NCBI GenBank assembly: GCA_965229115.1
Contig: CBDDIR010000003.1
Span: forward strand, 1,240,001-1,304,000
DNA from: UBA7672 sp965229115
GTDB taxonomy: Bacteria; Pseudomonadota; Alphaproteobacteria; Caulobacterales; Hyphomonadaceae
Length of the DNA: 64,000 nucleotides
Direction: 5' to 3'
Of this stretch, positions 39,990-48,374 are shown one piece after another (position 1 is the first letter of the stretch; every line of letters starts with the position of its first letter). The position numbers and the translations under genes are program-made. The notes beneath the pieces were generated by a model that worked only from the letters and a program-made list of their open reading frames with translations, searched no databases and was not told where the DNA came from.

Positions 39990-40882
39990 TACGCGGCCAG
40001 TTTCTTCTGAATGGCTTTGCCGAGGGCGATAGCGACGCTGTCACGCGCCTCGGCATAGTTCTGCGGCAGGGCCGCGAGCTGTTCGAGCGCGGTGAGGGCG
40101 GTGGTGATGACCGGCTCTTCGAGTTGGCCCAGCGGCGTGGCGACGCCGACATAGGATTCGAACGAGGCGAGACCGGCGTGGAGCGCGTGGTCCTTCGCTT
40201 CGACCGCGATGTCTTTTGCGATCTTGAGCTGTTCGTTGGCGGTCGCGAGCGCTTCGGGGCGGCTGGCGCGCAGATGCGTGCAGGTCTGGCGCAGTTGCGC
40301 GAGGATCATGCGGATCGGTGTTTGTGCGGCGATCTCGTCCTGGTCGACGAGGGCGGGGCGTTCGGCAACGCGTTCGCCGGCGCGGCGCTTGGCGCCGTAA
40401 TAGTCAGCCGGGTTCTTGCGGCGGCGGCAGGGGCCGAGGAAGACGCTGCAGTCAACGAAGGGGCGCGGGGTTTCGACAACCATTTCGAGGCGCTGGCGCA
40501 TGGCGTTCGGCGCGATCGGCTTGGCGAGGAATTCATCGACGCCGGCGTCGCGGCCGTGGATGACCATCTGGCGCGTGAGGCCGGCCGTGATCAGGACGAC
40601 GGGGAGGCGACGCAGGCGGTCGTCTTCGTGCTTGCGAAGCTTGCGGACGAAGGCGAGGCCATCGAGCGGGTCGCCTTCTTCCCACGAGAGGAGGATGACG
40701 TCGGTGGGGCGTTCGAGCAGGTAGTTGCCGGCCATCTCCTCGCTGCGGGCGGAGGTGATGTTGGTGACGTTCAAGCTGCGCAGGATTTCAGCGATGAGGC
40801 CGCGGCTGAAATTGTTGGCATCGACGACCAGGACCTGAAGAGTCCGCGGTTTCAGAGGCCGAGGTTTTCTCGGATCGTGCAT
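39989..40882 (-). CDS. Pseudo-receiver protein B
   Basis: 297 residues from ATG 40882 (MHDPRKPRPLKP). It is a paralogue of receiver protein A. The receiver fold (about 16-135) keeps Asp21, Thr99 in VVLITAG and Lys121 in EFLAKPI, but the phospho-acceptor position is Ser66 (DVILLSWEEGDPLDG), so phosphotransfer is unlikely. The linker FVDCSVFLGPCRRRKNP matches that of protein A. The C-terminal helical domain differs. It is the first gene of the pair and is divergent from the PII gene at 41100. Confidence 0.88.
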   Translation of the reverse strand: MHDPRKPRPLKPRTLQVLVVDANNFSRGLIAEILRSLNVTNITSARSEEMAGNYLLERPTDVILLSWEEGDPLDGLAFVRKLRKHEDDRLRRLPVVLITAGLTRQMVIHGRDAGVDEFLAKPIAPNAMRQRLEMVVETPRPFVDCSVFLGPCRRRKNPADYYGAKRRAGERVAERPALVDQDEIAAQTPIRMILAQLRQTCTHLRASRPEALATANEQLKIAKDIAVEAKDHALHAGLASFESYVGVATPLGQLEEPVITTALTALEQLAALPQNYAEARDSVAIALGKAIQKKLAA

Positions 40883-41032
40883 CTTGAACTGTCCACCCGT
40901 TCTGAGTTCCCGTTCACGGTAAACCAGCAAGGTAATTATCCGGTTGAGGCCGGAGGGGCGGGTTGATGTTTGTGCGTTAACGCCTCGGTTACGGATGGCG
41001 GCAGGCAGAGGACCCGCAAACTTTCCCAAATC

Positions 41033-41048
41033 AGCCAATTGGTTGGCT
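41033..41048. promoter_or_regulatory. Palindrome in the receiver/PII divergent region
   Basis: AGCCAATTGGTTGGCT, a 6-bp inverted repeat around TTGG with a nested CCAATTGG, followed by TTTT. It could be an operator or a short terminator. It sits immediately upstream of the sigma-54-like promoter. Confidence 0.35.
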
Positions 41049-41050
41049 TT

Positions 41051-41066
41051 TGGTGTGTAAGTTGCT
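41051..41066 (+). promoter_or_regulatory. Sigma-54-like (-24/-12) promoter of the PII gene
   Basis: TGGTGTGTAAGTTGCT matches the sigma-54 pattern TGGCAC-G-N4-TTGC-A/T with GG and GC separated by exactly ten bases. A start point about 12 bases after the GC would leave a leader of roughly 23 bases to the TTG at 41100. PII genes are classic NtrC/sigma-54 targets under nitrogen limitation. The NtrC enhancer was not identified. Confidence 0.5.
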
Positions 41067-41099
41067 AGGGTTTGGGCTCAGCAGGCCGGAGACCGGACT

Positions 41100-41606
41100 T
41101 TGAGCGATGAGGAAAAGCTCGACCAGCGCATTCAGCTCGTGGCTTCGCAAAGCTTCGGGAAGGATGTCGATGACTGGCGGCGGACGCAGCAGGACCTGCC
41201 CAGCAGGTCTGAAGCGATCCGGCGGCTGGTTTATCTGGGTCTGCAGCACGAACAGGAGCATCCGATGCGCATGATCACGGCGATCATCCGGCCGCACAGA
41301 TATGAGGCGGTGCGCGAGGCGCTGATGCGGCTGGGCGTGTCGGGGATTACGGCGACGCAGGTGCAGGGTTTTGGCCGGCAGCGCGGGCAGACCGAGTTTT
41401 ATCGCGGGAATGAGTACCAGGCGACGGAAGTGCCGAAGCTGAAGGTGGAGATCGCGGTGGCTTCGGGGCAGGCCGAGGCGGTGATCGAGGCGATCCAGAA
41501 GGTGGCGGGGTCCGGCAAGATCGGGGACGGGAAGATCTTCGTGTCGGGCCTGAGCGACGTGGTGCGGATCCGCACGGGCGAGCGGGACGAGAAGGCGCTG
41601 GATTAG
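41100..41606 (+). CDS. Nitrogen regulatory PII protein with in-frame N-terminal ribbon-helix-helix domain
   Basis: 168 residues from a TTG with GGAG eight bases upstream. Residues 1-55 look like a ribbon-helix-helix DNA-binding domain: a strand DQRIQLVASQSF, a helix KDVDDWRRTQQDLPS and a helix RSEAIRRLVYLGLQ. Residues 56-168 are a full PII (GlnB/GlnK): MRMITAIIRPHRYEAVREAL, the T-loop GFGRQRGQTEFYRGNEYQ with uridylylatable Tyr (51 in PII numbering), and GKIGDGKIFVSGLSDVVRIR. PII alone could be made from ATG 41265, which has its own AGGAG. PII senses ATP/ADP and 2-oxoglutarate and controls ammonium transport and glutamine synthesis. Neither amtB nor glnA is adjacent. Confidence 0.88.
   Translation: MSDEEKLDQRIQLVASQSFGKDVDDWRRTQQDLPSRSEAIRRLVYLGLQHEQEHPMRMITAIIRPHRYEAVREALMRLGVSGITATQVQGFGRQRGQTEFYRGNEYQATEVPKLKVEIAVASGQAEAVIEAIQKVAGSGKIGDGKIFVSGLSDVVRIRTGERDEKALD
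41254..41267 (+). promoter_or_regulatory. Internal ribosome binding site for canonical PII
   Basis: AGGAG at 41254-41258 lies six bases before ATG 41265, which begins the standard PII sequence MRMITAII. It is embedded in codons for the linker QEHP of the longer form. Two products from one mRNA are therefore possible. Confidence 0.55.
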
Positions 41607-41609
41607 CGT

Positions 41610-42107
41610 CTAGCGCCGGCGGCGTGGGCGGTTTTTTGGCAGGATGCGGTCGTCGGGGCCGGGCGGGCGGTCCTTGTTGAAGAGCGCCAGGGTGGCGCGC
41701 CAGGCCAGCCATAGCGGAACCACGAGCAGCGCGCCGAGCATGAGCGGCATGACACCGAGCTGGGCGGCCCAGCCGGCGATGTTCAGGATGCCGGTGATGA
41801 TCTGGCCGGCGCCGATGCTGATCGTGAAGCCCGGCGCGAACGGGTTGAAGCCGCCAGCCTGGAAGATCGCGCCCACGAGGATACAGATCAGGGCGAGGCG
41901 GACCCAGCCTTTCCAGCCGACATTGAACATGCGGCCGGAGAAGGACACCGGGCGGAGCGTGTGAGCGTCGTCGCCATCGGACCAGAAGTGGCCGTCTTTA
42001 TCAGTGGGGCGAGTGGCGGGCGTGGGGTCGTACTGGACCTCGGTGATCCTGGCCGGGGGCTGATCCGAGAGCGGCGGCGGTTGATCCGACTGGCGCGTGT
42101 ACGTCAT
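41610..42107 (-). CDS. Hypothetical membrane protein (DUF6460-like)
   Basis: 165 residues. A Pro-rich, polar N terminus (about 1-65) precedes two membrane helices: VRLALICILVGAIFQAGGF and AQLGVMPLMLGALLVVPLWL, with a glycine-rich segment between (TISIGAGQIITGILN). The tail is strongly basic (RILPKNRPRRRR), so it is likely cytosolic. Its start overlaps the MscS stop by four bases. Family call is tentative. Confidence 0.75.
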   Translation of the reverse strand: MTYTRQSDQPPPLSDQPPARITEVQYDPTPATRPTDKDGHFWSDGDDAHTLRPVSFSGRMFNVGWKGWVRLALICILVGAIFQAGGFNPFAPGFTISIGAGQIITGILNIAGWAAQLGVMPLMLGALLVVPLWLAWRATLALFNKDRPPGPDDRILPKNRPRRRR

Positions 42108-43261
42108 CCGGCGGCCTTGGGTTTGACTTCCTGCGGCGTGACTGGCGCTTGGGGTTCGACGTGAGGATCGCCCTTGGTGACGGTCACCTGATGCGGATAG
42201 GGGATGGTTATGCCGGCTTTGTCAAAGCCCTGCTTGATGTTCTTCAGCGTGTCGCAGCGCAGGTTCCACCAGTCGGCGTTCGAGACCCAGGCGCGGGCGC
42301 GGATATCGACGGATGATGCCGCAAGATCGACCACCTTGACCCAGACGGGCGGTTCATCGCGGACACGGTTATCATCGCTGAGGATGCCGGTGATGATCTC
42401 GATCGCCTTGTCGATGTCGTCGTCATAGTCGATCGACACGAGCAGATCGAGGCGGCGCAGGCTGCGCGCGGACGAGTTGATGATGGTGTTGCCCCACGCC
42501 TTGTCGTTGGTGATGACGATCTCGCGGTTGTCGACCGTGTTGAGGACGGTGGTGAAAGGCGTGATGTCGGCGACCGTGCCGTCTTCGCCGGCGATGCGGA
42601 CGTTGTCGCCGATCTTGTAGGGACGGAAGACGGCGATGACGACGCCGGCGGCGACGGCCTTCAGCGTGTCCTGCAGCGATAACGCGATGGCGAGGCCGGC
42701 TGCGCCGACGATGGCGAGCAGGGATGCCGTATCAAAGCCGAACTGCTGGAGCGCTGCGATCAGGCCAACGGCGAAGGCGCCGAAGCGGACCAGGGCTGCG
42801 AGGAAGGTGAAAAGCGTCTCGCCGCCGGACGTCGCCTTGCGGCCGACATTGTGCCCGAACTTGCGGACGCGCGAGCCGAGCCACGAGCCGAGGAACCAGA
42901 CGCCGACCAGGATGGCGAGGCCCTTGAGCGCCGAGATGGCGAGAAGGCGGGCTTCATCCAGGCTGTAATTGACGAGCAGGTTGGCGGCGATGGCGAACGC
43001 GACCAGCAGGAAGGAGGCGCGGATGAGTGCCCCCAGGATGTCGATCATGACGTGATCGGCAGTCTTGGGTTGTGCGTCGCCTTCCTTGTGCTTGGCGAGA
43101 CCGGCCAGCTTGCGGGCGACAAAACGCAGGATCCGCGCGACGACGCCGCCGAGCAGGTAGCCAACGACTATGGCTATCCCCGACCACATCCATTTCTGGG
43201 TGGTTCCTTCGAAGTGGAAAGCCCACTCGCGGAAGGTTTCGAACTGAGTCTGGAAATCCAT
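42104..43261 (-). CDS. MscS-type mechanosensitive ion channel
   Basis: 385 residues from ATG 43261 (MDFQTQFETF). Several N-terminal helices (SGIAIVVGYLLGGVVARILR and others) lead to the pore helix LLAIVGAAGLAIALSLQDTL. The cytosolic beta domain has FRPYKIGDNVRIAGEDGTV, FTTVLNTVDNREIVITNDKA and WGNTIINSSA, and the vestibule ends in IPYPHQVTV. The channel opens under membrane tension to release solutes during hypo-osmotic shock. It is coupled by a 4-base overlap to the following membrane protein gene. Confidence 0.95.
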   Translation of the reverse strand: MDFQTQFETFREWAFHFEGTTQKWMWSGIAIVVGYLLGGVVARILRFVARKLAGLAKHKEGDAQPKTADHVMIDILGALIRASFLLVAFAIAANLLVNYSLDEARLLAISALKGLAILVGVWFLGSWLGSRVRKFGHNVGRKATSGGETLFTFLAALVRFGAFAVGLIAALQQFGFDTASLLAIVGAAGLAIALSLQDTLKAVAAGVVIAVFRPYKIGDNVRIAGEDGTVADITPFTTVLNTVDNREIVITNDKAWGNTIINSSARSLRRLDLLVSIDYDDDIDKAIEIITGILSDDNRVRDEPPVWVKVVDLAASSVDIRARAWVSNADWWNLRCDTLKNIKQGFDKAGITIPYPHQVTVTKGDPHVEPQAPVTPQEVKPKAAG

Positions 43262-43372
43262 GCCTGAATCGCGCGCCTTTTCGGATAATCCGAAAATGGT
43301 GCAACGGGGCTGCGCGGGCAACCCAAAGGGCAGTCAGATCAAGGGAATAACGGGCCGGAAGCCCTGCGCCTG

Positions 43373-43573
43373 CTAGTCAGCGGCGAGCGAGGTGGTCGAG
43401 GCGACCTCGGTTACGACCGCACCTTCAAGTTGCAGCTCGATTCCAAGGGATTTGGCGATCTGGGTGATGCCCTGCGTGGTGCTGGCTTCTATTTCAGGGG
43501 ATTGGGCAAGGATCGGCGCCGCCAAGAAGGCGATGCACGCAAGCGCGGTTACGATGGCCCAAGTCATACGCAT
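43373..43573 (-). CDS. Small secreted hypothetical protein
   Basis: 66 residues from ATG 43573, with GGGGG nearby upstream. A signal peptide MRMTWAIVTALACIAFLAAP ends ILAQ, and the mature part SPEIEASTTQGITQIAKSLG continues to IELQLEGAVVTEVAS. A mature protein of about 42 residues would be exported. Not recognised. It lies between the DNA ligase gene and MscS on the same strand. Confidence 0.55.
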   Translation of the reverse strand: MRMTWAIVTALACIAFLAAPILAQSPEIEASTTQGITQIAKSLGIELQLEGAVVTEVASTTSLAAD

Positions 43574-43668
43574 TACTGAACCCCCAAAGTTCACGGCCGT
43601 AGGAATCACACTGACGGGCCGACAGTCAATTGATGCAGTCAGAACACAACCTGCAATAGAGAACATGC

Positions 43669-45291
43669 TCAGATCGCGAGCAGTGCCTCGAGTGTCTCCA
43701 TTCGATCCGCTTCGCGGCTGGGTTTGTCCCAGCGAATGCGATGAATCCTAGGAAAACGCATTGCTACCCCCGATTTGTGACGGGGTGATCTCTGCAGGCC
43801 CTCAAAGGCGACCTCCAGGACCAGTCCTTCATTTTTATTTGCAGTCACTGACCGGACGGGGCCATAACGCTCATAGGTGTGGTCGCGAACATACTTGTCG
43901 AGCATGACAAGTTCTTCATCTGTAAACCCAAAGTAAGCCTTCCCGACGGGCGCCAGCTCGTCTCCCTCGGGGGTGTCGCGCCAGACGCCGAAGGTAAAAT
44001 CCGAGTAAAAGGACGACCGCTTGCCGTGTCCGCGCTGGGCGTACATCAGCACGGCGTCGACCAGCATCGGGTCGCGCTTCCACTTGTACCAGAGGCCGGC
44101 GGGGCGGCCCGCGAGATAGGGCGCATCCCAGCGTTTGAGCATCAGGCCTTCGATCTCGCGCGTGGGCGGATTGCGGCGGATGTCTTCGAGCTCGATCGCG
44201 TTTTCGAAGCGCACGAGCGGCGACAGGTCGATGCGTTCATTGTCGAGCGAGACGACGAAGCGTTCGAGGCGCTTGCGGCGATCGGCGAAGGGAAGCGGGC
44301 GGAGGTCTTCGCCGTTCTCATTCAGAATGTCGTAGGCGCGCAGCATCGCGGGCCGATCGGCCATCTGCTTTGGCGAGACAGTCTTGCGGTTCATCCTTTG
44401 CTGCAGCTCGTTGAAGGAGGCGACGCCGCCTTCGGGAGAGCGGATGAGGAGTTCGCCATCAAGTGTCGCATCGAAGGAGGCGGCTTCGAGAAGGTCAGGG
44501 AAGGCTTTCGAGATGTCGTCGCCATTGCGGGTGTAGAGGCGGCGCACGCCTTTATCGGACGCGAGCTGGACGCGGACGCCATCCCATTTCCACTCGGCAG
44601 CAAAGTCGTTCGGCGAAATGAGCGCGGGATCGAGTTCGTTGGCTTCCAGGCGTTCGGCCTTGGAGAGCAGCGGGTGGGCGAGCATGGGCGGGCGGAAGGG
44701 CGCGAGCGCGCCGGAGACGGGCTTGTCGGCCTTGCCTTCGAGCCAGGCGAAGAGATCGAGATAGGGCGGCTCCATGCCGTGCCAGAGTTCTTCGATCTCG
44801 GCGACGTCGACCTTGCCGAAATCGGCAACAGCCTGGCGCGCGAGGCGAGCGGAGACGCCGACGCGAAGGCCGCCGGTGATGAGCTTGAGCAGGCCCCAGC
44901 GGCCGGTGGAGTCGAGCGCATCGAGCCAGCCTTCGACGAGCTTGAGGCCTTGGGCCTTGGTGGACTCGAGAAGCGTTTCGACGATCTCGTTGAGATCGGG
45001 TGCGCGGTTGGCGCCGGGGCGTTGCGGCCAGATGAGGGAGATCGTCTCGGCCAGGTCGCCGACATAGTCGTAGGACAGGTTGAACAGGATCGGATCGACG
45101 CGGCTGGCGACGAGTTCGCGGATGGCGGCGGGTTTGACCGACGGTATGTCGAGATCGCCGGTGATGGCGGCCAGCGCCCAGCCGCGCGAGGGATCGCTGG
45201 TGTGGCGCAGGTAATCACAGATCAGCTGGAGCTTCGCGTTCCGGGACGGCGTGAGCACCAGCCGCTCAAGGAGCGCGGCGAAGGCTTGCAT
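43669..45291 (-). CDS. ATP-dependent DNA ligase, DNA-damage-response (cisplatin) type
   Basis: 540 residues. An N-terminal DNA-binding domain (about 1-205; YLRHTSDPSRGWALAAITGD, SYDYVGDLAETISLIWP) precedes the nucleotidyltransferase core. Lys235 in AEWKWDGVRVQLA is the adenylated lysine, and GLWYKWKRDPMLVDAVLMYA holds motif V. The OB domain closes with RSPRHKSGVAMRFPRIHRIR. Members of this family are encoded with a MBL-fold exonuclease, a DEXH helicase and a metallophosphoesterase in a repair cluster. Two of those partners are in this window (48375 and 61378), but not adjacent. Confidence 0.95.
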   Translation of the reverse strand: MQAFAALLERLVLTPSRNAKLQLICDYLRHTSDPSRGWALAAITGDLDIPSVKPAAIRELVASRVDPILFNLSYDYVGDLAETISLIWPQRPGANRAPDLNEIVETLLESTKAQGLKLVEGWLDALDSTGRWGLLKLITGGLRVGVSARLARQAVADFGKVDVAEIEELWHGMEPPYLDLFAWLEGKADKPVSGALAPFRPPMLAHPLLSKAERLEANELDPALISPNDFAAEWKWDGVRVQLASDKGVRRLYTRNGDDISKAFPDLLEAASFDATLDGELLIRSPEGGVASFNELQQRMNRKTVSPKQMADRPAMLRAYDILNENGEDLRPLPFADRRKRLERFVVSLDNERIDLSPLVRFENAIELEDIRRNPPTREIEGLMLKRWDAPYLAGRPAGLWYKWKRDPMLVDAVLMYAQRGHGKRSSFYSDFTFGVWRDTPEGDELAPVGKAYFGFTDEELVMLDKYVRDHTYERYGPVRSVTANKNEGLVLEVAFEGLQRSPRHKSGVAMRFPRIHRIRWDKPSREADRMETLEALLAI

Positions 45292-45372
45292 GGAGGGGGA
45301 TATAGGCGCGCAGCGCCGCTATGGAACGGGCGGATGTGAGCGCGCCTTCCCGCAGGAAAGCGCGCTCGATCC

Positions 45373-47001
45373 TCAGGCGGTTGCAGCGCGTTCGGCGGCG
45401 CGGATGTCGACTTCGACGCCGGGGGTGGTGCGGAAGACCATCATGTTGCGGGTCGCCGCCGTGTAGGCCGGCCAATCGCCGACTTTCGGGTTGGACGGGT
45501 TGCCGGTCTTGGCGAAGGCGAGCCAGCTTTCCGACATCTGGTCGGCGATGGCCTGGGCTTCGGGGCCTGTGCCAGACATGGATTCGGACTTGGCGACGTT
45601 GTCGAAGACCATGCCGATGTCGAGGGCATGGGGCACGTAGCGCTTGCCGCCGGCGACTGGGGTCGTCCAGTCGAGGTGGTAGAAGAAGACGGGCGCGCCG
45701 CCTTGAGCCGCCTTGCGATCTGCAATCGTCACGCTGCCGCGCATGAAGCGGCCATCGGCGCCGGCCATGAAGTAAAGCTCCGGCGCTTCGATGTTGGGGT
45801 AGTTCTTGCGATAGAGGTCGATGATCTTCGTCGGGTTCTTGCCCTTGAACTGCTTCTGGATGGCCGCCGGGAGCGTGTCCCAGGTGAGGTCGAAGAGGGC
45901 GGGCTCGCGCGGGCCGTCGAGGGATGTGCCTTCGGTGCGGTTGGAGCCGATGAGCAGCGGGATGTCGGACGATTGCGGCGGAGCGTCGGGATCGAACGGG
46001 TGACGCGTGATCGACACGCCCGTGACGACGGGGCCGGAGCCGGCGACGACGTTGCCATCGGAGGCTGCCTGAATGTCGGCAATCGGCTTGGTGAGGATGT
46101 CGGCGATGTTGGCCTTGGTGAGGCCGAGCTTCTTGACGACTTCGTCGGCGGCTTTGCCTGAGGCTTCCTTGGTCGCGTGCATGATGCGCGGGCCGGACTG
46201 CACGACGGCGCGGTGGAAGAGGCCCTTGGCCTTGTCCATACCCATCAGCGTGCAGACTTTCGAGCCGCCGCCGGACTCGCCGAAGATGAGGACATTGCTC
46301 GGGTCGCCGCCGAAGGCCGCGATGTTGTCGCGCACCCATTCGAGTGAGGCGACCATGTCGAGCGCACCGACTGCGCCTGAGTCAGCGAACTGGTCGCCGT
46401 AGGCGGCGAGGTTGAGATAGCCGAACTGGTTGAGGCGGTGATTGGTGGTGACGACCACGACATCGCCGCGCTTGGCGAGGCGGACGCCGTCGTATGCGTT
46501 GGATGAGCCCGAGCCGGTGGTGAAGCCGCCGCCGTGGAACCAGACGAGGACGGGGCGTTTCTTCGCGTCGGCTGCTGGCGTCCAGACGTTGAGGAAGAGG
46601 CAGTCTTCCGAGGTGGGCAGCGGCGGGTTGGGGCGCCAGGAGGAGAAGAGGCCGCCGCCATCGCCGGATGCGGGTTGCGGGGCGGAGGCGGCGTAGCCGA
46701 GCGCGTCGGCCGGTTCGGTCCATGGCGTTGGCGGGGCGGGCGGCTGGAAGCGGGTGGTGGCGGTGTCGGCGCCGTAGCGCACGCCCTTGAAGGTGGCGAT
46801 GCCGTCTTCGAGCTTGCCTTTGACCGGGCCGTATTTGGTGGCGACGACGGGGTTCGCGTCTGCGACCGGTGCTGCGGGTTCTGGCGTTGCTGGTTTTTCT
46901 TCGCTGCAGGCGGCGAGGATGCCGCCAGATGCGGTGACGGCCATGAGGGCGACTGAAGCTTTCAGGACAGCGCGGCGGCTGCCGAAGCGGTTGGTGGTCA
47001 T
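45373..47001 (-). CDS. Carboxylesterase type B, exported lipoprotein
   Basis: 542 residues from ATG 47001, with GGGAGAG upstream. The N terminus FGSRRAVLKASVALMAVTAS with ILAAC is a Tat-like lipoprotein signal. The mature esterase shows GIATFKGVRYGADTATTRF, SEDCLFLNVWTPA, VLVWFHGGGFTTGSGSS (oxyanion hole) and VLIFGESGGGSKVCTLMG, with the nucleophile Ser in GESGG. The substrate is unknown; type B esterases hydrolyse varied carboxylic esters. It is divergent from the thioesterase gene. Confidence 0.94.
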   Translation of the reverse strand: MTTNRFGSRRAVLKASVALMAVTASGGILAACSEEKPATPEPAAPVADANPVVATKYGPVKGKLEDGIATFKGVRYGADTATTRFQPPAPPTPWTEPADALGYAASAPQPASGDGGGLFSSWRPNPPLPTSEDCLFLNVWTPAADAKKRPVLVWFHGGGFTTGSGSSNAYDGVRLAKRGDVVVVTTNHRLNQFGYLNLAAYGDQFADSGAVGALDMVASLEWVRDNIAAFGGDPSNVLIFGESGGGSKVCTLMGMDKAKGLFHRAVVQSGPRIMHATKEASGKAADEVVKKLGLTKANIADILTKPIADIQAASDGNVVAGSGPVVTGVSITRHPFDPDAPPQSSDIPLLIGSNRTEGTSLDGPREPALFDLTWDTLPAAIQKQFKGKNPTKIIDLYRKNYPNIEAPELYFMAGADGRFMRGSVTIADRKAAQGGAPVFFYHLDWTTPVAGGKRYVPHALDIGMVFDNVAKSESMSGTGPEAQAIADQMSESWLAFAKTGNPSNPKVGDWPAYTAATRNMMVFRTTPGVEVDIRAAERAATA

Positions 47002-47153
47002 GTTTCTCTCCCGTGCATCCCGGTCTTCGCCGGGGATGTCATTGCGGAGACTAGATCGCGAGGCATAGTGCGGTCCAGCCATAGCAAATGAAGGTCCGGT
47101 TAGACGGCGCCTAGGGCATGGGCGCCCTTCGCGCAGCCGGACGAGGAGATGAC

Positions 47154-47579
47154 ATGACCGACGCCGCCGCCCCGCCCGAGGGCTTCGCGCCCCATTTCCG
47201 CAAATCGCCGCTGACTGATCCGTGGGAGCCGATCTATTCGCAGCGGCTGGAGGATCGCGTGGTGATCGGTTTGTACGCGCGGGAGCCGCATACCAATTCG
47301 CGGGGGATGGTGCATGGCGGATTGATCACGGCGCTGGCGGACAATGCGATGGGATTGTCGTGCGGGCAGGTGTTGCTGGCTGAGGGGCGCAAGCCGGAGG
47401 GCGGGCTGGTTACGGTGTCGCTGGCGATCGACTTCATCGGCGCGGCGAAGCTGGGGCAGTGGGTGGCGTTCGATACGCAGTATGTGAAGGCGGGGAAGAC
47501 GCTGTGCTTTGCGCAGGCATTCATCACGGCGGATGGTCAGGTGATCGGGCGCGCGGATGCGCGGTTCAAGCTGACCTGA
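47154..47579 (+). CDS. PaaI-type hotdog thioesterase
   Basis: 141 residues from ATG 47154, with GAGGAG upstream. The hotdog signature NSRGMVHGGLITALADNAMG carries the catalytic Asp region, and LVTVSLAIDFIGAAKLGQWV and FAQAFITADGQVIGRADARF complete the fold. It probably hydrolyses small acyl- or aryl-CoA esters. It is convergent with the membrane protein at 47583. Confidence 0.92.
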   Translation: MTDAAAPPEGFAPHFRKSPLTDPWEPIYSQRLEDRVVIGLYAREPHTNSRGMVHGGLITALADNAMGLSCGQVLLAEGRKPEGGLVTVSLAIDFIGAAKLGQWVAFDTQYVKAGKTLCFAQAFITADGQVIGRADARFKLT

Positions 47580-47582
47580 CTG

Positions 47583-48305
47583 CTATTGCGCCCAGGGCTT
47601 GGTGGGCTGGTTGAGGATCATGATCTTCTGCCAGATCTTGCGCGAGAGCGAGGTGGTGAGGTCCTCGATCTCGTTGACGGCTTCGATGATGACCGGATCG
47701 CGCATGTTCTGCATGTAGAGCGCGGCTAGCTTGCCGGTTAGCGAGAGCATTTCGCTGCAGTAGTCGAGATACCGCATCAGCTCGAACTCATCCATCTCGT
47801 GGACTTGCGAGGAGGCGGTTGAGTTGTAGCCCTTGTGGAGCTGGGTCGGGTCTTTCGTCAGCTGGTGCATGTCGACGACGTGCGCGATGGAGCGGAGTTC
47901 GTGCAGGTCTTTCAACACGGCGCTGCGGCGCCAGCGGGATTCGAGATTGAGCAGGAACCAGCTTGCGGCGCCTGAGAGAGCCACGGTGTTCACGGCGGCG
48001 TCCACGCCCTGAAGCACGTTGGAAACCTCGCTGTCGACCTGCAGCCCCGGGAATATGCCGGGCAGGCTGAAGCCGAACCAGATCAGGCCGAAGAAGCCGC
48101 TGGCGATGGCGATGCCGACGCCGATGCGAAGCCAGATGTTTGGCTTGGCGACCCAGCTCAGCTTGCGTTTATCTTCCCGGGCGATCTCCAGCAGCTCCTT
48201 GCAGAGGGCGGAGAGGCCGCGGCCGGGGAAACGCTCGTCGATACGCTTCTGCAGGGTTGCGAGCGTGTCTTCTATGCGGTCAGCGTCGAGCGATCTGTAG
48301 GACAT
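47583..48305 (-). CDS. Conserved hypothetical membrane protein
   Basis: 240 residues with two membrane helices, IGVGIAIASGFFGLIWFGFS and about VNTVALSGAASWFLLNLESR. The cytosolic C-terminal half is helical and charged: LKDLHELRSIAHVVDMHQLT, MRYLDYCSEMLSLTGKLAAL and EDLTTSLSRKIWQKIMIL. I recognise it as a recurring bacterial hypothetical but not its function. It follows the exonuclease gene by 69 bp on the same strand. Confidence 0.82.
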   Translation of the reverse strand: MSYRSLDADRIEDTLATLQKRIDERFPGRGLSALCKELLEIAREDKRKLSWVAKPNIWLRIGVGIAIASGFFGLIWFGFSLPGIFPGLQVDSEVSNVLQGVDAAVNTVALSGAASWFLLNLESRWRRSAVLKDLHELRSIAHVVDMHQLTKDPTQLHKGYNSTASSQVHEMDEFELMRYLDYCSEMLSLTGKLAALYMQNMRDPVIIEAVNEIEDLTTSLSRKIWQKIMILNQPTKPWAQ

Positions 48306-48374
48306 GGACGGCAGTAATGCCGTGGGATTCCTGCGGCGGGAAGGGGCGGCGCGTGGCGGTTGCGCGCTAAATCG

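Noticed and set aside
40975..40992. CtrA-like site (GTTAACGCCTCGGTTAC) upstream of the receiver pair
   Set aside because: The half-sites are eight bases apart and one is imperfect, not the TTAA-N7-TTAA consensus; not strong enough to call.
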